This document shows, piece after piece, positions 25,648 to 33,958 of a DNA stretch of 52,791 nt (within the stretch, counting starts at the first letter, position 1; each line of letters opens with the position of its first letter). The translations under genes and the position numbers were made by a program. The DNA is taken from positions 1-52,791 of the forward strand of contig NZ_JBQCJW010000023.1 in assembly GCF_051967575.1 (NCBI RefSeq), in the 5' to 3' direction. This stretch comes from Solibacillus silvestris_B (GTDB lineage: Bacteria > Bacillota > Bacilli > Bacillales_A > Planococcaceae). The notes under the pieces were generated by a model that was not told the origin of the DNA, ran no database searches, and was given only the letters and a program-made list of their open reading frames with translations.

Positions 25648-26694
25648 ATGGTGATATTGAAAATTCAGGATTTATTGCGGCATGCGTATGATGAGAAGGC
25701 TTCGGATTTACATGTAACAATCGGCATTCCTCCTGTTTACCGCGTGAATGGTCAATTGAAGCAGTATGGCGATGTCATCGTTACTTCGGAAATGGTCCAT
25801 CAAATGATCCAAGCAATTTTGCCGACATATAAAGTGACGGAATTTGAAGATAAGGGCGAAACCGACTTCAACTATTCGTTGGAGGGGCTTTGTCGATTCC
25901 GTGTAAACGCTTATCATCAACGGAATGCTGAAGCGATTGCCGCCCGTTTAATCCCAAGCAAAATCCCAACAATCGAATCATTGAATATGCCAAAAGTGCT
26001 GTATGATTTAGCGGAAAAACCCCAAGGGCTTATTTTGGTGACAGGTCCTACAGGCTCGGGGAAATCGACAACATTAGCGGCGATGATTGACTATATTAAC
26101 GAAACAAAATCAAAGCACATTATTACACTTGAGGACCCGATTGAGTATTTGCATTCCCATAAAAAATCAATCATTAATCAGCGGGAAATTGGTGTAGATA
26201 CAGGTTCATTCGCAAATGGGCTGCGCGCCTCGCTACGTCAGGATCCCGACATTATTTTAGTTGGGGAAATGCGTGATTTAGAGACGATCTCAACAGCGAT
26301 CACCGCAGCGGAAACAGGTCACTTAGTATTTGGGACATTGCATACATCAAGTGCCCCAACGACTATTGACCGCATTATCGACGTTTTTCCTCCATATCAG
26401 CAAGGGCAAATCCGTATACAGCTGGCAAACGTATTGCAAGGAATTATTTCACAGCGGCTGTTTATCCGCAAAGATAAAGCAGGCCGAATTGCAGCAACTG
26501 AAATTTTAGTAAGTGTTCCGGCGGTGTCTAATTTAATTCGCAACGAAAAAATCCATCAAATTCCCAGTATCATGCAAACGAGCAGAGCACTTGGAATGCA
26601 TACACTGGAAACATCGATCCAAGCACTGATTTCTTCAGGAAAAGTCTCATTAGAGGAAGCACGTCCATATATGAACGTAGGTGATTATAATTGA
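25648..26694 (+). CDS. pilT: Type IV pilus retraction ATPase PilT
   Basis: This is a 348-residue ATPase of the PilT group: Walker A GPTGSGKST (133-141), DPDIILVGEMRDLETI, then ITAAETGHLVFGTLHT. PilT depolymerises the fibre and gives twitching motility. The start at 25648 is set by AGGAGGGAG six or seven bases upstream; an upstream in-frame TTG overlaps the pilB stop and the binding site itself. The stop overlaps the pilC start as TTGA. Presence of pilT indicates retractable pili. Confidence 0.95.
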   Translation: MVILKIQDLLRHAYDEKASDLHVTIGIPPVYRVNGQLKQYGDVIVTSEMVHQMIQAILPTYKVTEFEDKGETDFNYSLEGLCRFRVNAYHQRNAEAIAARLIPSKIPTIESLNMPKVLYDLAEKPQGLILVTGPTGSGKSTTLAAMIDYINETKSKHIITLEDPIEYLHSHKKSIINQREIGVDTGSFANGLRASLRQDPDIILVGEMRDLETISTAITAAETGHLVFGTLHTSSAPTTIDRIIDVFPPYQQGQIRIQLANVLQGIISQRLFIRKDKAGRIAATEILVSVPAVSNLIRNEKIHQIPSIMQTSRALGMHTLETSIQALISSGKVSLEEARPYMNVGDYN

Positions 26695-27899
26695 CGGTAT
26701 TTAAATATGTAGGGCGAACGAAGATGGGAGTCACTCAAAAGGGAATAATAGATGCGACAAATAAGGCAGCAGCGATTATAAAACTTCGAGAAAAAGGGAT
26801 CAATCCACGCGAAATTGAAGAATCGAAAAGCTTATTGCATCGAGATATTAGCTTCGGCAGCAAAAAAGTTAAAGCTCAGGATTTCGTTATTTATTGCCGT
26901 CAGTTTGCCACATTAATCCGTGCTGGTGTTTCGCTTGTGGAGGCGACGAGTATTTTAGCTAAACAGGCGACAAGCAAGCCATTAAAGAGGGCTTTAGAAA
27001 AAGTGGAGGAGGATATTCGGACAGGCGTGCCTTTTTCAGATGCGGTAAGAAAGCATCCGAAAGTATTTCCGGAGCTGTTCGTCAATATGATGAGATCCGG
27101 TGAAGCAACCGGGAACATTGACGAGACATTGGAGCGTTTAGCAAACTCGTATGAAAAGTCGTTTCGATTAATCAAAAAAGTCCAATCCACATTAACATAT
27201 CCCGCGATGCTGCTAGTCTTAATTGTAATCGTTGTGTTTTTCATGCTGATTTTCATCGTCCCTACATTTGTAGAGTCGTTTGAACAAATGGATGCTGAAC
27301 TCCCCGCCATTACTGTTATAACAGTAGCATTAGGCGAGTGGCTACGACAATATTGGTGGCTGCCGATCAGTGCTGTCGCAATTGCTGTTGCTGTATTTCA
27401 ATATTTTTATAGAAATAACGAGCGGTTTTATTACACCATACATTATATGCTTCTGAAGCTGCCAATATTCGGCCCGCTTTTACAGAAAACAGCGATTGCA
27501 AGACTAACCCGCAATCTATCATCGTTATTTAGCAGCGCAGTGCCCATTTTACAAGCATTGACGATTTCCGAAAAAGTTTCCGGAAATCCAGTAGTGGGAA
27601 AAGTCATATTAGATGCCCGGGCAAGCCTGGAAAAGGGGAGTACATTAACAGATCCCCTTGAGCAAAGCTGGATTTTCCCTCCTATGGTGACAAGCATGAC
27701 GAGAATTGGAGAATCTACCGGTTCGCTTGATTATATGCTTGAGAAAATTGCCGACTTTTATGAAGAGGAAGTCGACCGGTCTGTAGACACATTAAAATCC
27801 CTTATCGAGCCGTTGATGATAGTTCTGCTGGCAGGGGCAGTAGGCATTATCGTGGCAGCCATCTTCCTGCCGATGTTTAGTCTTTACGAGAATATGTAA
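26691..27899 (+). CDS. pilC: Type IV pilus platform protein PilC
   Basis: This 402-residue integral membrane protein of the GspF/PilC family has two repeated cytoplasmic helical domains (QDFVIYCRQFATLIRAGVSL near 65 and its counterpart LTRNLSSLFSSAVPILQALT near 270) and three transmembrane helices. It is the membrane platform on which PilB and PilT act. It starts with TTG inside the pilT stop, with GTAGGTGAT upstream. It is followed by a 114-base gap and the major pilin. Confidence 0.93.
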   Translation: MTVFKYVGRTKMGVTQKGIIDATNKAAAIIKLREKGINPREIEESKSLLHRDISFGSKKVKAQDFVIYCRQFATLIRAGVSLVEATSILAKQATSKPLKRALEKVEEDIRTGVPFSDAVRKHPKVFPELFVNMMRSGEATGNIDETLERLANSYEKSFRLIKKVQSTLTYPAMLLVLIVIVVFFMLIFIVPTFVESFEQMDAELPAITVITVALGEWLRQYWWLPISAVAIAVAVFQYFYRNNERFYYTIHYMLLKLPIFGPLLQKTAIARLTRNLSSLFSSAVPILQALTISEKVSGNPVVGKVILDARASLEKGSTLTDPLEQSWIFPPMVTSMTRIGESTGSLDYMLEKIADFYEEEVDRSVDTLKSLIEPLMIVLLAGAVGIIVAAIFLPMFSLYENM

Positions 27900-28013
27900 A
27901 CGAAAAAGGAAAGGGAAAAGGAAAAGGCGTTTTGCAAGGGGGCATCAAAGCAAGACAAAGCGTCAGTGCAAAAAAAGCAACATATAAAATACAATCTAAA
28001 GGAGGTTTTTAAT

Positions 28014-28472
28014 ATGTTTGAACTTTTAAAGAAGCGTATTAAAAATGAAAAAGGTCTATCTTTAGTGGAGCTTTTAGCGGTAATTGTTATTTTAGGTATT
28101 GTAGCAGCAATTGCAGTTCCGGCAATTGGAAATATTATTGAGAATTCACGTTATAATGCGGTGAAGGCAGATGCTATTAATGTAATTAATGCTGCTAACT
28201 TGTATTATACTGATGCTCCAAAAGATGCTACTGCTTCAGTGACTGTAAAACAATTAATGGATAATGATTATTTAGATTCAAGAGGTAAAATACCTGAGGA
28301 TGCAACTGTGAGCCGAGACAACCCCCGAGCTTTAACAACGAAAGGAATAACTTATACAGGTTCAAAAAATGTAACTTTTAGTGGAGCGACAGTAGATTCT
28401 ATCAATGCAGATGATAGAAAAGGTAGCGGAGATGGTGGTTATACTATTACAGGAACACCAACAGGAGGCTAG
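28014..28472 (+). CDS. pilA: Major type IV pilin (prepilin)
   Basis: This is a 152-residue prepilin. The class III signal KNEKG|LSLVELLAVI puts cleavage after Gly14 and Glu19 at mature position 5; the hydrophobic helix LLAVIVILGIVAAIAVPAIG follows. The remaining globular part is Asp/Asn/Thr-rich and ends in Gly-rich GDGGYTITGTPTGG. The start is fixed by AAAGGAGG seven bases upstream; a frame opening at 27966 runs through it. A hairpin without a T-run lies 14 bases past the stop. The class III signal and position among pilC and pilM support the major-subunit role. Confidence 0.9.
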   Translation: MFELLKKRIKNEKGLSLVELLAVIVILGIVAAIAVPAIGNIIENSRYNAVKADAINVINAANLYYTDAPKDATASVTVKQLMDNDYLDSRGKIPEDATVSRDNPRALTTKGITYTGSKNVTFSGATVDSINADDRKGSGDGGYTITGTPTGG

Positions 28473-28486
28473 TATCATCCCTCAAA

Positions 28487-28515
28487 GAACACCCAAACCT
28501 TTTGATTGGGTGTTC
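28487..28515 (+). other. Stable hairpin directly after pilA
   Basis: Perfect ten-base arms GAACACCCAA (28487-28496) and TTGGGTGTTC (28506-28515) enclose a nine-base loop. No T-run follows, so it is more likely an mRNA-stabilising or leaky-termination element that raises pilA levels over pilMNO-D than a full terminator. Confidence 0.65.
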
Positions 28516-28592
28516 CATTGGGCGATGATTTCGCTGTTGAAATGGCGAGCTCGGAATATAAAAGACAAGTATAAAAAGAGGAGGGTCCCTCT

Positions 28593-29570
28593 ATGTTCAG
28601 CATGAAAAGAAAGTCGCATGTTTCGGTCATTTTTGATGACTATGTATTGCGTGCGCTCGTTTCAAAAGGGCAAAAGCTCGATCAACCATTAATCTATGAA
28701 ATGCCGCTCCCTTCAAATGTCGTGCAGGAAGGTGTGATTGTTGATGAGATGGCGATGTTTAAATTGATTAAAACTAATGTGGCGAACTGGGGAGGGAGAA
28801 GGCAAAATGTGCGGTTTTTAGTACCGGATACATCCGTGTTATTGAAAACATTTGAGCACCCTGTTGATGTAAGTGGAAAAAAGCTTAAGGAATTTGTACA
28901 GATGGAGCTTGGACAGTCTATTCATTTACCGTTTCAGGAACCCCTTATTGATGTATATGATCCAATAGAGGAGGACGGTAAGGCAGTGCTTTTTGCTGCA
29001 CCCCCGGAAGAAGTAGGAAAATGGGTTGGCTTAGTGTTGGACAATCATTTACATCCACAAGTTGCCGATATTCGGGCATTATGCAATTTACGGTTTCTTG
29101 AACATATTCAGTTTGTCGATCGAAATCGTACATTTTTAGTGACGGACTGGTCGATTAATGAATTGTCTATTTGCATTTATTCGAAAGGGAATGTGGAATT
29201 TTTGCGTTTTCAGGCAATTGATACGGATCTTGCAAAGTGGCAGCAAGACATGCTTGAAAGTGGTGAAGTGCAATTTAACTACACAGCAGATTTAAATGAT
29301 TTCCGTGCATCGGCCACAGATCAAATTCTTGAAATTGACCGTATGATGAGTTTTTTTAAATTCTCGCTCCATAAAGGAGAAAAGGCTGTTGATGAAATAA
29401 TTGTGATGGGTGACCATCCATTACTTAGCACAATCGAAATACTTTTAATCGATAATTTATCGACGCCTATTCGCATTGTGGATGATGTGATTGTGGAAAA
29501 GCACTTTCCGAATTGCAAAGCAAAGCATGCAACATTGTTGGGGCTCGCTTTAAAGGAGGTTAACGAATGA
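28593..29570 (+). CDS. pilM: Type IV pilus assembly protein PilM
   Basis: This 325-residue cytoplasmic protein of the PilM (actin-like ATPase fold) family begins KSHVSVIFDDYVLRALVSKG, has a middle region VSGKKLKEFVQMELGQSIHL typical of the family, and ends near a DHPLL strand. PilM binds the short N-terminal tail of PilN and connects the ATPase to the membrane subcomplex. GAGGAGGG precedes the ATG. Its stop overlaps the pilN start as ATGA. Sequence identity to characterised PilM is low, so the call rests partly on operon position. Confidence 0.82.
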   Translation: MFSMKRKSHVSVIFDDYVLRALVSKGQKLDQPLIYEMPLPSNVVQEGVIVDEMAMFKLIKTNVANWGGRRQNVRFLVPDTSVLLKTFEHPVDVSGKKLKEFVQMELGQSIHLPFQEPLIDVYDPIEEDGKAVLFAAPPEEVGKWVGLVLDNHLHPQVADIRALCNLRFLEHIQFVDRNRTFLVTDWSINELSICIYSKGNVEFLRFQAIDTDLAKWQQDMLESGEVQFNYTADLNDFRASATDQILEIDRMMSFFKFSLHKGEKAVDEIIVMGDHPLLSTIEILLIDNLSTPIRIVDDVIVEKHFPNCKAKHATLLGLALKEVNE

Positions 29571-30160
29571 TTCCGGATATTAACCTGATGCCCAAAATCG
29601 CAAAGGTCGAAACAAGCCTAAAGTTCGCATTTATTTTAGTCGGAATTTTATCATTAATAACAATCGGAATTTTAGCCTGGATGTTTTACAGTGCAAAAAA
29701 TGAAATAGCGAGCGCAACACCGGAACGCAATTCATTAATTACCGCGCACGACCAATTGCAAGCGGAAATGGCATCATATGAATCGCTGAATCAAGGCTCT
29801 TTAGAGGAGTCGGTCGTTTTCGTTGAACGAATTTCATATCCGGTTACCCCCCTTATTAGTGAAACACAAAACCTATTGCCCCCGAATACATATTTACGTT
29901 CCTATGTATTTTCCGAAACAGGGGTACAGGTGGCAGCCGATTTTGAAACATTAAACGCGATTTCCACTTATGTAAACAATCTCGAAAATAGCTTATATTT
30001 TATTGATGTTCAAGTTGGAACGATTCTTAACTTTGAAATAGACCCTTCTGGCGAAGAGAAAATTGAAAATCAGCAATTTACTGAGCTGCCCCGCTATAAT
30101 GTGGAAATTCATCTCATCATTGATCATGCATACGCAGTAGCTGGAGGTGCACAGGAATGA
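29567..30160 (+). CDS. pilN: Type IV pilus assembly protein PilN
   Basis: This 197-residue bitopic protein starts MIPDINLMPKI, the conserved INLLP-like tail that docks on PilM, followed by one transmembrane helix (about residues 18-42) and a coiled-coil/ferredoxin-like extracytoplasmic domain. Four-base overlaps with both pilM and pilO show tight coupling. In Gram-positive cells the outer domain would lie in the wall space. The call combines the N-terminal motif, topology and position. Confidence 0.85.
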   Translation: MIPDINLMPKIAKVETSLKFAFILVGILSLITIGILAWMFYSAKNEIASATPERNSLITAHDQLQAEMASYESLNQGSLEESVVFVERISYPVTPLISETQNLLPPNTYLRSYVFSETGVQVAADFETLNAISTYVNNLENSLYFIDVQVGTILNFEIDPSGEEKIENQQFTELPRYNVEIHLIIDHAYAVAGGAQE

Positions 30161-30999
30161 ATTCCATCTCGAGCAATAAAAATACAACATTATTAGTCGT
30201 CATTGCTTTAGCGATGGCATTGTTATTTGCACTCTATTATTTTGCCGTAAAGCCAAAGCAGGACGACGCACAAGCGATTCGTACGGAAATAAACTATTTG
30301 GAAACAGAGATTGCAACATTGGAGCAAAATCTTGGAGATATACAGTCACAGAAATCCCAGACAAGCGAGAATGGATTTTCATTGCACAAAAAAGTACCGG
30401 ATAACCGTGCGATTGACTCGCTTATTCTGACGTTTGAGGAAATTGAGTATGTGTCAAACTCTCTTGTTCAAAGTATTGAGTTTAATAATTATGACATTCT
30501 CGTATCGGAATCGGGCTTACAAGATCCAACAGCGGATGCTGAAACGGAGGAAGAGCAAGCGATAGCTGATGTGGGGAATGAAACAACAGAAACAACAGAA
30601 ACAACAGAAACAACAGAAACAACAGAAACAACAGAAACAACAGAAACAACAGAAACAACACAAACAATAGAAACCACAGAGACAACGGAAACCGCAGAAA
30701 CCACAGAAACCACAGAAGAAATAGAGGAAAGTGCGGAAACGACAGAATTGCCTGTTTCAACAATTGCTGTGGAAACATTGCCACCATCATTAAAATTAGT
30801 TACATTTAATGTAAGTGTTGTTTCGCCAAATGATGTGAATTTGCTGCAATTTATTAAGGAAATCGAAAATGCTGAACGTGTTATGCACATCGATATGATT
30901 GATTTTTCTCTTCCTGGAGAAGAGGATATGTTCGCTGAAGATGGAACGGATGTTGTTACCGCAGATATCCAAATTACGACATTTTACTATGAACAATAA
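30157..30999 (+). CDS. pilO: PilO-like pilus assembly protein with a Thr-Thr-Glu repeat insert
   Basis: This 280-residue bitopic protein has a transmembrane helix (about 9-29), a coiled coil (about 36-66) and a C-terminal ferredoxin-like domain (about 205-280), matching PilO topology. Between them lies an acidic Thr/Glu-rich insert (about residues 142-190) coded by nine perfect and six imperfect 9-base repeats, not a feature I know from PilO. It partners PilN as a heterodimer. The start overlaps the pilN stop. Confidence 0.8.
   Translation: MNSISSNKNTTLLVVIALAMALLFALYYFAVKPKQDDAQAIRTEINYLETEIATLEQNLGDIQSQKSQTSENGFSLHKKVPDNRAIDSLILTFEEIEYVSNSLVQSIEFNNYDILVSESGLQDPTADAETEEEQAIADVGNETTETTETTETTETTETTETTETTETTQTIETTETTETAETTETTEEIEESAETTELPVSTIAVETLPPSLKLVTFNVSVVSPNDVNLLQFIKEIENAERVMHIDMIDFSLPGEEDMFAEDGTDVVTADIQITTFYYEQ
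30580..30714 (+). repeat. 9-bp tandem repeat inside pilO
   Basis: Nine perfect copies of GAAACAACA (30580-30660) are followed by six degenerate copies to 30714. The unit encodes Glu-Thr-Thr, so gain or loss of units keeps the frame and would only lengthen or shorten the linker. Confidence 0.95.
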
Positions 31000-31026
31000 G
31001 GGCGGTACAAGTAAGGAGTGTATGCA

Positions 31027-31782
31027 ATGGCAATTATGTACACAATTTTTGCAGGGATTCTAGGATTGGTTTTCGGTTCATTCTACAATGTAGTAGGGTT
31101 GCGTGTGCCGAAAAAGGAATCCATTGTGGCACCGCCATCCCATTGTATAAGCTGTAATCGACGTTTGCATGCACTTGAACTTGTGCCTGTTTTTTCGTAT
31201 TTATTTTTGCGCGGAAAATGTCGGACATGCGGGGCGAAAGTGTCTCCGATTTATGCATTTACAGAGCTCGTAACAGGGCTGTTATTTGCTTTTGCCACAT
31301 GGCAGCTTGGACTGACGGCGGAATTAATGGTTGCGCTTCTTTTTGTTTCATTATTGGTCATTATTAATGTTTCAGATATTGCCTATATGCTAATTCCGGA
31401 TAAAATTTTATTATTTTTTCTGCCGTTATTAATAATTGGAAGAATCCTTTCGCCATTGGAGCCGTGGTGGGATAGTATTATTGGGGCTGGGCTTGGATTT
31501 TCGCTTTTATTATTAATCGCGATTATTTCAAAAGGTGGCATGGGCGGCGGGGATATTAAGCTATTTTTATTGATTGGTCTCGTTTTAGGAACTTTCAATA
31601 CATTGTTAACATTATTTTTAGCATCGATTATTGGGATGATTGCAGGGTTAATCATGTTGAAAATTCGCCGACAAGGGCGTAAAACCCCAATCCCGTTCGG
31701 ACCATCCATCGCCATCGCCTCGCTGATCGTATACTTTTACGGAGAGCAAATAATCAGTATTTATTTAAATTTCCTTCAATAA
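31027..31782 (+). CDS. pilD: Prepilin peptidase PilD
   Basis: This 251-residue polytopic GxGD aspartic protease cleaves class III signals and N-methylates the new N-terminus. Two CxxC pairs (CISC 40-43, CRTC 65-68) form the zinc site of the methylase domain. The catalytic aspartates are in SDIAYMLIPD (Asp117) and GGGDIK (Asp176). AAGGAG lies eight bases before ATG 31027; a GTG three codons upstream overlaps the binding site. It closes the assembly operon and would also process the minor pilins of the divergent arm. Confidence 0.94.
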   Translation: MAIMYTIFAGILGLVFGSFYNVVGLRVPKKESIVAPPSHCISCNRRLHALELVPVFSYLFLRGKCRTCGAKVSPIYAFTELVTGLLFAFATWQLGLTAELMVALLFVSLLVIINVSDIAYMLIPDKILLFFLPLLIIGRILSPLEPWWDSIIGAGLGFSLLLLIAIISKGGMGGGDIKLFLLIGLVLGTFNTLLTLFLASIIGMIAGLIMLKIRRQGRKTPIPFGPSIAIASLIVYFYGEQIISIYLNFLQ

Positions 31783-31790
31783 TCCGCGTA

Positions 31791-31825
31791 AAAGGGGTGT
31801 CCTGAAATTGCTTCAGGCACCCTTT
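31791..31825 (+). terminator. Hairpin ending the pilus assembly operon
   Basis: AAAGGGGTGTCCTGAA and TTCAGGCACCCTTT pair with a bulge around a five-base loop. The T-run is short, so the strength is uncertain. Confidence 0.55.
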
Positions 31826-31846
31826 ATGCAATATAGAGAATTGAAT

Positions 31847-32071
31847 TTAATAGTCTTTCGCAATTTGCTCAAATGGATGATTTGTCAGCAGCTCCTTTGT
31901 CGCCATTTCCACGGCCTTTTCTTCTGAATTTGCTAAAACTAATATGCGGTATTCATCAAAATCTTTATAATAGGCATCCGCTTCGATAAATTCAGAATCC
32001 TCATGTCGTCCGCTTTCCGGAATTGCCACAACAATCTCATAGCCGTCTTTTATGAATTGGATTTTTTTCAT
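31847..32071 (-). CDS. Small hypothetical protein, 74 residues
   Basis: This is a soluble acidic protein (KKIQFIKDGYEIVVAIPESG at the start, HPFEQIAKDY at the end), probably one small alpha/beta domain. I do not recognise it. ATG 32071 is used; GGAGG lies 12 bases upstream, while an in-frame TTG four codons earlier abuts that site. The binding site lies in the descending arm of a terminator-like hairpin, so its translation may depend on how that hairpin folds. It is downstream of fumC and could receive read-through. Confidence 0.65.
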   Translation of the reverse strand: MKKIQFIKDGYEIVVAIPESGRHEDSEFIEADAYYKDFDEYRILVLANSEEKAVEMATKELLTNHPFEQIAKDY

Positions 32072-32145
32072 AAAAAAACACAACCTCCTTGTTTTTAGTT
32101 TATTACCTTAAAAGAACAAGTTACTAAACATTTGGAAGGTTGTGT
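32072..32145 (-). terminator. fumC terminator whose stem contains the next gene's ribosome binding site
   Basis: ACACAACCTTCC (minus strand, 32145-32134) pairs with GGAGGTTGTGT (32088-32078), one base unpaired, and seven Ts follow. The 45-base loop holds an inner pair (GTTTAGT with ACTAAA). The GGAGG of the descending arm is the Shine-Dalgarno of the 74-residue protein gene. Confidence 0.65.
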
Positions 32146-32159
32146 CATATTTCTTTTAT

Positions 32160-33551
32160 TTATTCAGCATTTGGATAAATCATCGTTTTCGGATCTACGT
32201 AGCGGTCAAATTCTTCTTCTGTTAAAAGACCCGTCGCAATGGCGGCTTCTTTCAATGTTGTGCCTTCTTTATGTGCCGTTTTTGCGATTTTTGCCGCGTT
32301 TTCATAGCCGATATACGGGTTTAGTGCAGTAACGAGCATCAATGAATTTTTCAGGTTTGCTTCTAACACTTCCATATTCGGTTCGATACCGATTGCACAA
32401 TTGTCATTGAATGATTTCATCGAATCGGCCAAAAGACGTGCTGATTGAAGGAAGTTATAAATGATTACCGGCTTGAATACATTCAGTTCGAAGTTCCCCT
32501 GTGATGCTGCGAAGGCAATTGTAGCGTCATTGCCGACAACTTGCGTTACGACCATTGTCATCGCTTCACTTTGGGTAGGGTTTACTTTCCCCGGCATAAT
32601 CGATGAACCAGGCTCATTTTCCGGAATCGTAATTTCGCCGATACCGGACCGCGGACCGCTTGCAAGCCAGCGAACATCATTGGCGATCTTCATTAAATCA
32701 GCGGCTAATGCCTTTAGTGCACCGTGTGCTGTAACGATTTCATCATGACTTGTGAGCGCATGGAATTTGTTTTCGGCAGATGTAAATTCAATGCCGGTCA
32801 GGTTGCTGATTTCCTTGGCTGTGCGGGCACCGAATTCCGGATGTGCATTAATGCCTGTGCCGACAGCTGTCCCGCCGATGGCAAGCTCCTTCATGAACTG
32901 CGTATTTACCATAATCATTTTTTCGCATTTCAGGAGCATATGGTGCCAGCCGCCAATTTCCTGCCCAAGAGTAAGCGGTGTCGCATCCTGCAAATGGGTA
33001 CGACCGATTTTAATAATATCGTTAAATGCTATTGCCTTTTCTTTCAGTGTCGCCTGTAAAAGCTTCAAACGCGGCATTAAATAATTTTCGACGATTTCCA
33101 CTGCAGCAATATGAAGAGCAGTCGGGAAAGTGTCATTCGAGCTTTGAGATTTGTTGACATCATCGTTTGGATGTACTTTCTCTTCTGAGTCGCTTGCAGC
33201 TAATTTCTCATTTGCCAAGTAGGCAATTGTTTCGTTTACATTCATATTTGTCTGTGTACCGCTGCCTGTTTGCCAAACGACAAGTGGGAAGTGGTCATCC
33301 CATTTGCCTGCAAGAATTTCATCGGCTGCCTCGACAATCGCGTTTGTTTTCGTATGAGACAGTTTGCCTAATTTATTATTTGCGATTGCGGCTGCCTTTT
33401 TTAAAATCGTCATGGCACGAATAATTTCAATCGGCATTTTTTCCGTGCCGATTTGGAAATTTTCTTTGCTGCGCTGTGTTTGGGCACCCCATATTTTATC
33501 CGCAGGTACGCGAATTTCTCCTAAAGTGTCCTTTTCAATGCGGTATTCCAA
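32160..33551 (-). CDS. fumC: Class II fumarate hydratase
   Basis: This 463-residue iron-independent fumarase of the aspartase/fumarase superfamily interconverts fumarate and malate in the TCA cycle. The signature loop GSSIMPGKVNPT and the upstream SGPRSGIGEI are present; GSGTQTNMNVNE and GRTHLQDATP supply active-site residues. The start is TTG with AAAGGAG nine bases upstream. The gene begins 44 bases after the terminator of a candidate Fur-controlled RNA transcribed in the same direction. Confidence 0.95.
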   Translation of the reverse strand: MEYRIEKDTLGEIRVPADKIWGAQTQRSKENFQIGTEKMPIEIIRAMTILKKAAAIANNKLGKLSHTKTNAIVEAADEILAGKWDDHFPLVVWQTGSGTQTNMNVNETIAYLANEKLAASDSEEKVHPNDDVNKSQSSNDTFPTALHIAAVEIVENYLMPRLKLLQATLKEKAIAFNDIIKIGRTHLQDATPLTLGQEIGGWHHMLLKCEKMIMVNTQFMKELAIGGTAVGTGINAHPEFGARTAKEISNLTGIEFTSAENKFHALTSHDEIVTAHGALKALAADLMKIANDVRWLASGPRSGIGEITIPENEPGSSIMPGKVNPTQSEAMTMVVTQVVGNDATIAFAASQGNFELNVFKPVIIYNFLQSARLLADSMKSFNDNCAIGIEPNMEVLEANLKNSLMLVTALNPYIGYENAAKIAKTAHKEGTTLKEAAIATGLLTEEEFDRYVDPKTMIYPNAE

Positions 33552-33594
33552 TTAAACCAACTCCTTTTATATATGTATACCCAATTTTACGATG

Positions 33595-33755
33595 AAAAAA
33601 TGGCAAATCGTGTGAGGGGATTTGCCATTCTTCCAGGAGAAAAGATAAAGTTCATCATCTTTTCGAAATATGAGAAAAGTAATTAATGAGTTTCGAATCT
33701 GAACTGGGGGGAACAGTATCGAAAGTATGTTAACAACTAACATGTCTGCCTTACA
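33595..33755 (-). ncRNA. Candidate Fur-regulated small RNA (FsrA-like)
   Basis: A transcript starting near 33755 would contain no convincing coding frame and end at a strong terminator (arms 33619-33629 and 33599-33609, perfect 11 bases, loop CCCTCACAC, then six Ts). Read 5' to 3', it has a small hairpin ATGTTA/TAACAT, then a hairpin TTTCGA..CTG / CAG..TCGAAA whose loop exposes CCCCCC, then a CTCC patch. C-rich unpaired patches that pair with Shine-Dalgarno sequences characterise FsrA, the iron-sparing small RNA of B. subtilis. The promoter overlaps an almost perfect Fur box. No homology search was possible. Confidence 0.6.
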
Positions 33756-33757
33756 AT

Positions 33758-33790
33758 GATAATGATAATCTTTATCAATTGAGAAGTCAA
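33758..33790 (-). promoter_or_regulatory. Fur box overlapping a sigma-A promoter
   Basis: GATAATGATAATCTTTATC (33758-33776) matches the classical 19-base Fur site at 18 positions; TGATAAT-C-TTTATCA matches the 7-1-7 form at 13 of 14. On the minus strand TTGACT (33785-33790) and TATCAT (33762-33767) are 17 bases apart and overlap it. A plus-strand pair TTAACA-N16-TACAAT (33730-33757) ends at its left edge. Confidence 0.8.
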
Positions 33791-33861
33791 TAGTTTAGTC
33801 GAAAAATTTTTAGAAAATATAATTAACTTCGGAAGTGGGGAGGAAGCATAAACTATATCAC

Positions 33862-33916
33862 ATTAAAATTAAACAACGTCCAAAGCATCGAATCTTGTAC
33901 GATGCCCTAGACGTTG
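33862..33916 (-). terminator. Terminator of the 103-residue protein gene
   Basis: CAACGTC/GACGTTG and GCATCG/CGATGC form a two-part stem with a symmetric internal loop (33874-33916). On the minus strand TTTAATTTTAATG follows. It separates the upstream gene from the Fur-controlled unit. Confidence 0.65.
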
Positions 33917-33958
33917 CTAAAATCGGCGTTCACTTAGGAAGTCATCCCCTTATTGTCA

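Noticed and set aside
33838..33910. Short plus-strand frame after the Fur box with GGGGAGG before an ATA codon
   Set aside because: It is only 20 codons, lacks a standard start and runs into the terminator hairpin of the convergent gene.
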